Shown: one piece after another, positions 34,397 through 41,110 of the stretch
Layout: each line of letters opens with the position of its first letter
Position numbering within the stretch: the stretch's first letter is position 1
NCBI GenBank assembly: GCA_015062205.1
Contig: SUVB01000036.1
Span: forward strand, 1 to 41,110
DNA: 41,110 bases
Origin: Desulfovibrio desulfuricans
GTDB lineage: Bacteria > Desulfobacterota > Desulfovibrionia > Desulfovibrionales > Desulfovibrionaceae
Reading direction: 5' to 3'
Translations under genes and position numbers: made by a program
The notes under the pieces: generated by a model
Told to the model about the DNA's origin: nothing
What the model saw: the letters and a program-made list of their open reading frames with translations, nothing else
The model's database searches: none

Positions 34397-36319
34397 CTAC
34401 TCCTGTTCCGCCTGGATCGCAGCTACCGCGTCAGCCGCCGCATGCTGGATGTCGGGGTCTTCATGGTCCATCATGCCCAGCAGGACGCTGAACGCCACAT
34501 TGCCGCCGATATTGCCCAAGGCCTCGATGATTTTTTGCGCCACCATAGGGCTTGCCCCCTCGAACAACTCCGCCAGTTGCGGAACGGCATCCGTGACCCT
34601 GTGCGTGCCGAGCGCCTCCACGGCACGGATTCGCACCCACTCGTTCTCGTCGTGAAGCGCTTCAAGAATGTGCGGCAGCACGGCCGGAGAGTCCATCTGC
34701 CCCAGAAGCTCCACCACGGCCAGGCGGACGTCCTTGTTTTCGTCGTTCAGACGGGGCAGCAGACGGGGCAGGTATTCCTCGGCCTGCGGACCGAGGTTCT
34801 GAAAAGCCTCCACGGCAACCTGGCGCGTACGGGGCGATTCGTCGTCCAGCGCTGCGGATATTTCCTCCAGATTTTCCGTGACGCTGTAGCGGCCCAGAGC
34901 GTACACGGCCATCATGCGCTGCATGGGGTCTTCGCTCATGGCGCGCTCCTTGAAGCGCTTGTTGAGATTGGCGCTGTGCAGATTGATGCAGGCCTCGAGG
35001 GCCATTTCCTTCACATCCACATAGCGGTGGTCCAGCTGGGCGAAGACGAGGTCGTCCACATCGGCGCAGCTGTTCTGGTTGCCGAAAAAGACCAGCGCGC
35101 ACTTGAGCAACTCGGCGTCGTCAGCGTCGTTCATGACGGTGACGAAGAAGGGCACGTCGGCGCAACCGCCCAGCCGGGCCAGTTCATTGATGGCCATGCG
35201 CTGGAGCTCGGGGCTGAGCTGCCAGAAAATTTCCTTGAGGTCGTTCACGATGCGCCCGTCGTCCATCAGGCGGCAGGCTTCCAGGGCCGGGATGATGCAT
35301 TTTTCGTCGCCGCTGTGCAGTGCGTCATGCAGGGCGCCGGTATAGCCGATGGCGGCGATGGTGCGCACGACTTCCTCATACAGTTCGGCGTCGCGCTCCC
35401 TGTCGATGCCTGCGGCCATATCCAAGACGGGTTTGCCGCAGCTCTCGCCGCCGATGGCCGAGAGGCCCTGCAGCGTGGCCGTGAGCACGTCTTCATCCGT
35501 GTCGGTGAGGGCTTCCAGCAGGTAGTCGCGCAGACGGTCCTTGGATTTGGCGGCCAGCAGGGAAAGCCCGCGACCGCCCAGAATCTGCACGATGGCCCTG
35601 ACAATCTTGTGCCGCAGGGCCTCCTTGACGTTCTCCAGCGAACTGAACAGCAGGGGGATGGACTTGACGTCGCCCAGGTCGCCCAGGGCGTCCACAATGG
35701 CGGAACTGACGAGCGGCGAGGCCTGCGAGAGCAGCTTCACCATGGCGCTGACGGCGGAATAGTCCTTGATTTTCGCCAGGGCCTCCACCACGGCGAACTG
35801 CACCCATTCCTCGTCGTACATGGCCTGGCAAAGAGCGCTGACCGCCTCAGGAAAGGCCTGCGTGCCCAGGCTCACGGCCGCCTGATAGCGCACATTGATT
35901 TCCGGATCCTTGAGCAGGGCGCGGCAGAGCATCTGGCAGGCCTGCGGCGTGCGGCAGTAGCCCAGAATGTCGGTGACGAAGATGCGCAGGTCGGCATCCT
36001 CATGCTGCATGTAGGGCTGCATGCTCTCGATGCTGTCAGTGCCGATTTCGCGCAGGATGTCCATGGCCACGTTGCGCACAGGGGCGTCGTCGCTGCTCAG
36101 CAGGGGCAGCAGCGCGTCCACCACCTGGGGGCCGCGGATTTTGCGCAGGGCGTACTCGGCGGCTTCCTGCACGCCGACATTGGGACTTTTGACGTGCTCG
36201 CAGAGCAGGGGAACGGCATCCTGCAGCCCGAGATCGCCGGCGCTGAATGCCGCGTCACGAATATCCGAACTGTCGTCGGAGCTCAAGGCGTCGAGAATTT
36301 GCTGTGGATTTTCGCTCAT
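34397..36319 (-). CDS. HEAT-repeat protein of the chemosensory operon
   Basis: 640 residues made almost wholly of HEAT-type helix pairs, around 18-20 of them, from residue 5 to the end. Clear units are VGVQEAAEYALRKI, APVRNVAMDILREIG, PLVSSAIVDALGDLGD, NKDVRLAVVELLGQM and NEWVRIRAVEALG. No catalytic domain, signal peptide or membrane segment. Such solenoids act as protein scaffolds; its place between cheB and cheR suggests it binds a chemosensory component. A cytoplasmic scaffold for arrays, or a link to ParA, is my inference. ATG 36319 is preceded by GGGATAC. The stop is two bases from the cheR start. Confidence 0.9.
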   Translation of the reverse strand: MSENPQQILDALSSDDSSDIRDAAFSAGDLGLQDAVPLLCEHVKSPNVGVQEAAEYALRKIRGPQVVDALLPLLSSDDAPVRNVAMDILREIGTDSIESMQPYMQHEDADLRIFVTDILGYCRTPQACQMLCRALLKDPEINVRYQAAVSLGTQAFPEAVSALCQAMYDEEWVQFAVVEALAKIKDYSAVSAMVKLLSQASPLVSSAIVDALGDLGDVKSIPLLFSSLENVKEALRHKIVRAIVQILGGRGLSLLAAKSKDRLRDYLLEALTDTDEDVLTATLQGLSAIGGESCGKPVLDMAAGIDRERDAELYEEVVRTIAAIGYTGALHDALHSGDEKCIIPALEACRLMDDGRIVNDLKEIFWQLSPELQRMAINELARLGGCADVPFFVTVMNDADDAELLKCALVFFGNQNSCADVDDLVFAQLDHRYVDVKEMALEACINLHSANLNKRFKERAMSEDPMQRMMAVYALGRYSVTENLEEISAALDDESPRTRQVAVEAFQNLGPQAEEYLPRLLPRLNDENKDVRLAVVELLGQMDSPAVLPHILEALHDENEWVRIRAVEALGTHRVTDAVPQLAELFEGASPMVAQKIIEALGNIGGNVAFSVLLGMMDHEDPDIQHAAADAVAAIQAEQE

Positions 36320-36340
36320 AATAGTATCCCGCTGCAGGGG

Positions 36341-37414
36341 TCAGCCTTTGACCGTTTTAATGATGGCGTCGGCGATGTCGTCGGCGTCAAGGATGAGGTT
36401 GGCGAGCTTGGCGTCCACGACGGCCTTGGGCATGCCGTAGACCACGCAGGAGGCCTCGCTCTGCGCAATAAGGCAGCCGCCCTTTTCACGCAGCACCTTT
36501 GCGCCTTCGCAGCCGTCCGCGCCCATGCCGGTGAGCATAACGCCCAGCGTGCGCGGCCCCATGGCCTTGCCCGCCGTTTCCATGAGCACGTTGACCGTGG
36601 GCTTGTAGAGCGCGTCGCGCGGCTCCTCGGTGACGGCGATTTCAGGCAGCGGGCCGCGCATGCGGATGCCGATGTGCTTGCCCCCCGGGCACACGTAGGC
36701 ATGCCCGGTCTTGAACTTGTCGCCGTCCACCGCTTCCGTGACGGTGATCTTACAGACTTTGTCCAGCCGTTTGGCGAAGGGGCCGGTAAAGGAGGCGGGC
36801 ATGTGCTGCGCCACGAGGATGCAGGCCGGAATCTTTTCCGGCAGCGCGGAAAGCACGCTCTGCACCACCGGCGGACCGCCCGTGGAAACGCCGATGACCA
36901 CGAGGTCGCGCGGCCCCTTGCAGGGCGTCTGCACATAGTCGGGCGGCTGCGTCGCATGGGGGACGGCAAGCGTGGGCTTGGGCTCCACAATGCGGTTGAT
37001 GCGCCGGTACTTGAGCCTGACAATGCTTTTGCGCCGGGAGAGCGCCTTGACCTTGCGGCGGATTTCCGCTCCGAACTGCTCCCGGTCCTGGCTCATGGTC
37101 TTGGGCATGAAGTCGAGCGCGCCCAGTTCCAGCGCCTTGAGGGTCGTTTCCGCCCCCTCGGCCGTCAGGGAACTGATCATGATCACCGGCAGGGGATTGG
37201 TCTGCATGAGCTGCTTGAGCATTTCCAGACCGTTGAGCCGGGGCATCTCCACATCAAGCGTGATGACGTCCGGATCCAGTTCCTTGGCTTTTTCCAGGGC
37301 TTCCAGACCGTCGCGGGCCGTGCCGGCCACCTTGATTTCCGGATCCTTTTCCAGCTGCGAGACGAGCGACGCCCGCATGAAGGAGGAATCATCCACTACG
37401 AGAACGTGAATCAT
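36341..37414 (-). CDS. cheB: CheB protein-glutamate methylesterase/response regulator
   Basis: 357 residues. A receiver domain (1-120) has Asp54 (ITLDVEMPRLNG). The methylesterase domain spans about 168-350 with Ser177 (VIGVSTGGP), His204 (VAQHMPASF) and the Asp near 300 (MLTGMGADG). It removes methyl groups from receptors when phosphorylated by CheA, and opposes CheR. ATG 37414 starts MIHVLVVDDSSFMRA; ribosome-binding GGAG is 15 bases away, with AAGAG closer. First gene of the operon, with a promoter 60-90 bases upstream. Confidence 0.96.
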   Translation of the reverse strand: MIHVLVVDDSSFMRASLVSQLEKDPEIKVAGTARDGLEALEKAKELDPDVITLDVEMPRLNGLEMLKQLMQTNPLPVIMISSLTAEGAETTLKALELGALDFMPKTMSQDREQFGAEIRRKVKALSRRKSIVRLKYRRINRIVEPKPTLAVPHATQPPDYVQTPCKGPRDLVVIGVSTGGPPVVQSVLSALPEKIPACILVAQHMPASFTGPFAKRLDKVCKITVTEAVDGDKFKTGHAYVCPGGKHIGIRMRGPLPEIAVTEEPRDALYKPTVNVLMETAGKAMGPRTLGVMLTGMGADGCEGAKVLREKGGCLIAQSEASCVVYGMPKAVVDAKLANLILDADDIADAIIKTVKG

Positions 37415-37474
37415 AAGCTCTTGTCACTCCGCAAAGAACCTGCATCAGCGATGCTATATCAAAGAAGACGAAGC

Positions 37475-37503
37475 ATGGTACGCCAGCCTATGTAAATTTA
37501 CAA
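37475..37503 (-). promoter_or_regulatory. Sigma-70 promoter of the cheB operon
   Basis: On the minus strand: TTGTAA (37503-37498), a 17-base spacer and TACCAT (37480-37475), in an AT-rich stretch (37485-37545). Leader about 54 bases. Confidence 0.6.
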
Positions 37504-37557
37504 ATAAAAAATTATTGCTTGCCAAATGAGAGCGTCTCGCTTATTTTACTGTCTCGA

Positions 37558-37635
37558 CGGGATGTGGCTCAGCTTGGCTAGAGCGCAGCGTTCGGGACGC
37601 TGAGGCCGCGCGTTCAAATCGCGCCATCCCGACCA
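37558..37635 (+). tRNA. tRNA-Pro (anticodon CGG)
   Basis: Acceptor CGGGATG/CATCCCG, discriminator A and encoded CCA (37633-37635). D arm GCTC...GAGC, anticodon stem CAGCG/CGCTG with loop TTCGGGA, T arm GCGCG/CGCGC with TTCAAAT. Followed by a terminator. Confidence 0.96.
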
Positions 37636-37644
37636 GAAGGCAAC

Positions 37645-37672
37645 GGGGCTGCGCAATGCGCAGCCTCTTTTT
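37645..37672 (+). terminator. Rho-independent terminator of tRNA-Pro
   Basis: GGCTGCGC (37647-37654), AAT loop, GCGCAGCC (37658-37665), then TCTTTTT. Confidence 0.92.
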
Positions 37673-37851
37673 GTTGCATTCAGCGCCGACGCCGCAGGCA
37701 GAGCCCAAACCGGCCTGCTGCACAGGCTGCTGCGGTCGGCTCCGCCCATTCCCCGCGACTTCTTTACCCAGATTCCCCAATGGCGGCATCGCGGCGCGAC
37801 CATGCTGTCAATGTGCAAGGCAATCCCCTCTCAGCGCAAAGGAGAACGGTC

Positions 37852-38361
37852 ATGGATGTCTTTGAAGCCCTGCTTACGCGGCGCAGCATTCGCAAATATA
37901 CGCAGGAACCGGTGAGCGACGAGGATCTGGAGCTCGTTCTGCGGGCGGCCATGAGCGCGCCCAGCGCGCACAACAGCCGTCCCTGGCATTTTGTGGTCGT
38001 GCGTGACGCGGCGCAGCGCCGGGCCATTGCCGAACGCCATCCCTACGCCAAGATGGCGGCCGACGCCCCGGTGGTCATCGTGGTTTGCGCCGACCCCGGC
38101 GAAATGAAGGAATCCGGCTTCTGGCAGCAGGATTGCGCCGCCGCGCTGGAAAATATCCTGCTGGCGGCGCGCGGTCTGAATCTGGGCACCGTGTGGTGCG
38201 GCATGCACCCCGTGGAAGAGCGCGTCGAACCCGTCCGCGCGCTGCTCGGCATTCCGGCGCGCATCCATATTCTGGGGCTGGCAGTCATGGGGCATCCGGC
38301 CCAGCCCTTTGCCGAGGCAGACCGCTATACGGAGACAAAAATTCACCGCGACTGCTGGTAG
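37852..38361 (+). CDS. Nitroreductase-family FMN protein
   Basis: 169 residues, a compact nitroreductase. It starts MDVFEALLTRRSIRKYTQEP with the FMN-phosphate-binding RRSIRKY. Further blocks are APSAHNSRPWHFVVV and ENILLAARGLNLGTVWCGM. Members reduce nitroaromatics, quinones or flavins with NAD(P)H. ATG 37852 has AAAGGAG ahead, ten bases off; an upstream start at 37780 has none. It is an isolated gene with a hairpin after its stop. The natural substrate cannot be told. Confidence 0.92.
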   Translation: MDVFEALLTRRSIRKYTQEPVSDEDLELVLRAAMSAPSAHNSRPWHFVVVRDAAQRRAIAERHPYAKMAADAPVVIVVCADPGEMKESGFWQQDCAAALENILLAARGLNLGTVWCGMHPVEERVEPVRALLGIPARIHILGLAVMGHPAQPFAEADRYTETKIHRDCW

Positions 38362-38371
38362 CCGCCGCGCA

Positions 38372-38413
38372 GCAGGGCAGCACTGGACGGCTGCCGCCCT
38401 GCGGTATATTTTT
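38372..38413 (+). terminator. Probable terminator of the nitroreductase gene
   Basis: GCAGGGC (38372-38378) pairs with GCCCTGC (38396-38402), with an inner AGC/GCT pair, followed by GGTATATTTTT. About 10 bases past the stop. Confidence 0.6.
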
Positions 38414-38569
38414 AGATAAGAGACAGATTGGGCGGCACGTGCTGCGCTTCCGCATCCGGGGAGGGCCGGTCCGCCGCGCGCGTGCCGCACGGGGCGCGGC
38501 AGGCGGTTCTGTCTGCTGTGTTTTCATGCGGTGTTGCCGTGAACCGTATTGTCAGCCTATGCCCGAAAA

Positions 38570-39505
38570 ATGCCACAGCTCCTGCCACTCCTGAAAATTC
38601 TCTGCAGCGCGGCGTTGCTTGCGGCGTTCCTGCTGTGGCGGCCGGTCTGCGATCTGCCCTGCGGCCCTGCGCCCGCGCGGGCGCAGGAACCCGCCGTGAT
38701 CGCCCCCGGCCGAACCATCGGAGATGACGCTGTTTCCGAACGGCCGCAGCTGGGCGACGGCGCGGAGCAGGCCTCTCCCGACGCTGTGCGGCAGGCCGAA
38801 GGGCAGGCGGGCGCTCCCCCGGCGGACGCCGCGCCCGTCCCCGCCGAAGCCTCCGAACCTTCCAATGCCCCCACAAACGCGGCCGATGATGCCGCCGCAT
38901 CCCGTTCCGCAACGGCATCCGCGTCTTCCGCCTCCCCTGCGCAGGGCGATAAGGTGCAGCTCTTCGGCACGGTGGAGTTCAAGCGGCCGTTATCTTCCCT
39001 GCCCGGCTGGCTGGATCTGCTCAAGCGCAACGGCCAGGCCCCCATTTTTATTCCGGACAAGGCGTTCAGGCGCGACGTCACCTGGGGCAGCTTCAAGGCC
39101 CGGGCCCCCAAGGGGCGCATGGAGCTTTTGCGGTACGTCAACGCCTTCTGGAACACCTGGCCGTACAAGGAAGACATCGCCAACTGGCATCAGCAGGACT
39201 ACTGGGCCATCCCGGCGGAATTTCTGAAAAAATCCGGAGACTGCGAGGATTACTGCATCGTCAAGTACTTTACCCTCAAGGAATTGGGGGTTCCGCCCGA
39301 AAACATGCGTATAGTCGTCGTGCGGGATACCGTGCGCAATTTTGCGCATGCCGTACTCGCCGTGTATGACAACGGCGACGCCTTTATTCTGGATAATCTG
39401 AGTAACGCCGTGCTGTCCCATTCGCGGCTGCGCCAGTATCTGCCGCAGTATTCCGTCAATGAGTTCAGCCGGTGGGCCCATCTCAAGGGCCGCAAGATCA
39501 GGTAG
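38570..39505 (+). CDS. LapG-like periplasmic transglutaminase-type cysteine protease
   Basis: 311 residues. A signal peptide runs to ARA at about residue 39. A low-complexity Ala/Pro/Ser linker (about 40-125) precedes the catalytic domain of the bacterial transglutaminase-like cysteine protease family. The Cys is in SGDCEDYCIVKYF, the His in NFAHAVLAVY and the Asp in FILDNLS. LapG of Pseudomonas cuts the N-terminus of the giant adhesin LapA and frees biofilm cells under c-di-GMP control. ATG 38570 has no good ribosome-binding site; a TTG at 38549 is an alternative. The next gene begins eight bases after its stop. Whether it truly acts on an adhesin is inferred. Confidence 0.88.
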   Translation: MPQLLPLLKILCSAALLAAFLLWRPVCDLPCGPAPARAQEPAVIAPGRTIGDDAVSERPQLGDGAEQASPDAVRQAEGQAGAPPADAAPVPAEASEPSNAPTNAADDAAASRSATASASSASPAQGDKVQLFGTVEFKRPLSSLPGWLDLLKRNGQAPIFIPDKAFRRDVTWGSFKARAPKGRMELLRYVNAFWNTWPYKEDIANWHQQDYWAIPAEFLKKSGDCEDYCIVKYFTLKELGVPPENMRIVVVRDTVRNFAHAVLAVYDNGDAFILDNLSNAVLSHSRLRQYLPQYSVNEFSRWAHLKGRKIR

Positions 39506-39513
39506 GATGCCTC

Positions 39514-41110
39514 ATGGATATGCAGGAACCGAACGAACGCGCCGATGTGGGGCGCTACCGCCTGAAAAAGGCCGTCGTACTCGCGGTGGGCCTGTGCCTT
39601 CTGGCCGTGGCTGCGGCGGTGGCCTACGGGCTGTGCTCCCTGCAGCTGAAAAACGTCACGCAGGAAATCGAGAGCAGCCAGCGCGAGCTCCAGCAGTCAT
39701 GGGTGGACAAGTCGCTGGAGGCCGTCCACGCATGGAACGCGGGCCTGACCGAAAATCTGCGCCTGGTGAGCGGGGCAGAGATATTCCGCCTGTTCGCCAT
39801 GGATGTGCGCGGGCTCGGCCCTGACGGGCTGCGGCGCCTCTCCGCCCCGGACGCCCTCCAGAGCGGCGACGAGAGCGTCGTTTCCCTCGCCGAGCAGATG
39901 GACTACATGCAGGACCTGCTGCAGGACTTTGTGCGCGGCAAGGGCTGGATATCGGCGCGCATCGTCACGCAGGAGGGCATGCCGCTGCTCGTTCGCCGGG
40001 GGGCGGCTCCCCTCGGCGAGGCTGAAATCTCCCTTGTGCGCGAGGCCGTGCGCACGAAAACCGTCGCCTACGGCCCGGTGCGCATGCTCAACGGCATGCC
40101 GGTCATGTCTGTGGCCGATCCCATGCACGAAGTTCTGGGTCGCGGCGGCGACGCCCCTGTGGCCGCGTTGCTGGCCGTCATTCCCGTGGGCAAGGCCCTG
40201 ACGGGGTTCCTGTCCCTGCGGCAGGAGCATGCCGGCCTCACGCCCTGCATTCTGCAGCAGGGCGTCTCCGGCGCGGAGGCCATTGTGCTGCGCGGCAACG
40301 CGCCCGTTGTGGAAACGGCCAGGCTGGAGCATTTCGACGGCAGTCTGCCCTTCAAGCTCCGGCCCGCTTTGACGGGCGAGGGCACGGCGTATTCGCTGGG
40401 CAGCCGTTTTTCAGGTCTGGGCTGGCTGGTGGCCGTGGAAGCTCCGGCGGTCATGGTGGAAGAACTCGTGCAGGGACAGGCGCGGCAGATTTACGGACTG
40501 GGCATTCTCGGCAGTCTCGGCGCGGCTCTGCTGCTGGCCTTCATCTGGGCCACGCTGGTCAGCCGTTCGCACAGGGCCACGGCCATGCGCTTCCAGCGTC
40601 TGTACAAACTCATACGTCGGCAGAAGATGCTGCTCGACAGCGTCAATGCCTCGCTGCAGGCCGGGCTCATGCTCATGGACGGGGAAGGCCGTGTGCAGAT
40701 GTGCAACCCGGCCTTCGGCCAGATGGCGGGCCGGCCGGAAGGCGACATTGTGGGCGCGGCCATTGACGCCGCGCTGCCCGCCGAGGCCGCCGCAAGCCTG
40801 CGCGCGGGCATGGAGCGGGTCAGCGGCAGCGACAGCTCGGGCAGCCTTGAGATATCCGTGCCGCAGGGCGGCGACATGCGCCTCTATCGCGTCACGCTCT
40901 TTCCCTTTGAGGAAAAGCAGGACGGGCAGGCCGACGCCGAAGTGCGCGGCGGCTGCGTGGGCATCTTCCAGGACATCACGGAGTTCCGCCGCCGCGCCCG
41001 GGAGGCCCGCCGCCAGAAGGCGCTGCTCGACAGCGTCAACGCCTCGCTGCAGGCCGGGCTCATGCTCATGGACGGGGAAGGCCGTGTGCAGATGTGCAAC
41101 CCGGCCTTCG
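39514..41110 (+). CDS. Membrane sensor with periplasmic domain and tandem PAS domains, partial
   Basis: Open to the right edge: 532 residues seen, no stop. ATG 39514 has AGGA seven bases ahead. Transmembrane helix 1 is at about 19-41, a periplasmic, probably Cache-like sensory region at 42-325, and helix 2 at 327-348. There is no HAMP sign. PAS domain 1 starts near 373 (LLDSVNASLQAGLMLMDGEG) and PAS 2 near 504, with almost identical DNA. The output domain (histidine kinase, GGDEF/EAL or other) lies beyond the window. It is coupled to the LapG-like gene, so it may control that protease, but the periplasmic part is larger than that of LapD. Confidence 0.85.
   Translation, partial: MDMQEPNERADVGRYRLKKAVVLAVGLCLLAVAAAVAYGLCSLQLKNVTQEIESSQRELQQSWVDKSLEAVHAWNAGLTENLRLVSGAEIFRLFAMDVRGLGPDGLRRLSAPDALQSGDESVVSLAEQMDYMQDLLQDFVRGKGWISARIVTQEGMPLLVRRGAAPLGEAEISLVREAVRTKTVAYGPVRMLNGMPVMSVADPMHEVLGRGGDAPVAALLAVIPVGKALTGFLSLRQEHAGLTPCILQQGVSGAEAIVLRGNAPVVETARLEHFDGSLPFKLRPALTGEGTAYSLGSRFSGLGWLVAVEAPAVMVEELVQGQARQIYGLGILGSLGAALLLAFIWATLVSRSHRATAMRFQRLYKLIRRQKMLLDSVNASLQAGLMLMDGEGRVQMCNPAFGQMAGRPEGDIVGAAIDAALPAEAAASLRAGMERVSGSDSSGSLEISVPQGGDMRLYRVTLFPFEEKQDGQADAEVRGGCVGIFQDITEFRRRAREARRQKALLDSVNASLQAGLMLMDGEGRVQMCNPAF
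40630..40717 (+). repeat. First copy of an 88-base PAS repeat
   Basis: Begins CTGCTCGACAGCGTCAA. It recurs in frame at 41023-41110, 393 bases (131 codons) later. The only difference is T40647 against C41040. Confidence 0.95.
41023..41110 (+). repeat. Second copy of the 88-base PAS repeat, cut by the window edge
   Basis: Matches 40630-40717 in 87 of 88 bases and in all encoded residues. The true extent cannot be seen because the window ends here. Confidence 0.95.

Noticed and set aside
37470..37490. Sigma-54 promoter (CTGGC...TGC) ahead of cheB
   Set aside because: The GG-to-GC distance is 8 instead of 10 bases; the sigma-70 pattern fits better.
34307..37495. Very long open frame (over 1000 codons) opposite the HEAT and cheB genes
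   Set aside because: It mirrors genes with convincing families. GC-rich codon use leaves the antisense frame open; the translation is His/Gly/Ala-rich with no domain.
38416..38426. ATAAGAGACAG, an 11-base match to the Tn5 mosaic end used in sequencing kits
   Set aside because: The other 8 bases of the 19-base end are absent and sequence on both sides reads naturally. A check of read coverage at 38400-38430 would settle whether it is a join artefact.
39514..40490. Sensor as a true LapD
   Set aside because: The periplasmic region is about 280 residues, no HAMP is seen, and PAS rather than GGDEF/EAL follows helix 2.

Overview
The window is GC-rich (about 60-65 %) chromosomal DNA of a Gram-negative bacterium, most likely a sulfate reducer of the Desulfovibrio group (Desulfovibrionaceae). 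Pointers are a long formate-tetrahydrofolate ligase, a short MetH without a reactivation domain, an RpoH-type sigma factor with a long acidic N-terminus, a CarD-type regulator, an outer-membrane lipoprotein factor, and a large chemosensory operon with ParA and HEAT-repeat genes. The assignment rests on gene content and my memory of these families; no database search was run.

Layout. 1-600: the end of a cut-off gene that reads like the C-terminus of a FISUMP-type protein, a perfect hairpin resembling an IS200/IS605 end, and a small Cys-rich PAS-like gene. 638-1200 (-): an LpdD-like protein and a small partner. 1495-3270 (+): fhs. 3426-4661 (+): a membrane diguanylate cyclase with an AT-rich membrane part. 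4722-19808 (-): a long run of housekeeping genes, read from high to low coordinate: rpoH, TPR lipoprotein, LolB-like lipoprotein, rpiB, cysS, BepA-like M48 protease, hslV, ispE, tRNA-Gln(TTG), prs, rplY, alpha/beta hydrolase, pth, carD, rho, tatA, tandem-ACT protein. The TPR / lolB / ispE / tRNA-Gln / prs / rplY / pth order resembles the gammaproteobacterial order, with extra genes inserted. 20078-25876 (+): metH, a TlpA-like thioredoxin, hpt, a zinc-ribbon membrane protein and an AroP-type amino-acid permease, closed by a strong terminator. 26122-27351 (-): a rhomboid protease and rpmB.

27705-37414 (-) is a chemosensory system in two likely transcription units. The first is cheB, a 640-residue HEAT-repeat protein, cheR with a repetitive N-terminal extension, a ParA-type ATPase and cheW. 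The second is cheY and cheA. CheA has three Hpt domains, and the third has lost its phospho-accepting histidine. No receptor gene lies nearby. This is the most unusual part of the window.

37558-41110 (+): tRNA-Pro(CGG) with a terminator, a nitroreductase, a LapG-like periplasmic cysteine protease and, directly behind it, a membrane sensor with PAS domains. The sensor runs off the window inside a second, almost identical PAS copy.

Starts were chosen from Shine-Dalgarno sequences, conserved N-termini and overlaps with neighbours; where the choice is doubtful the entry says so.
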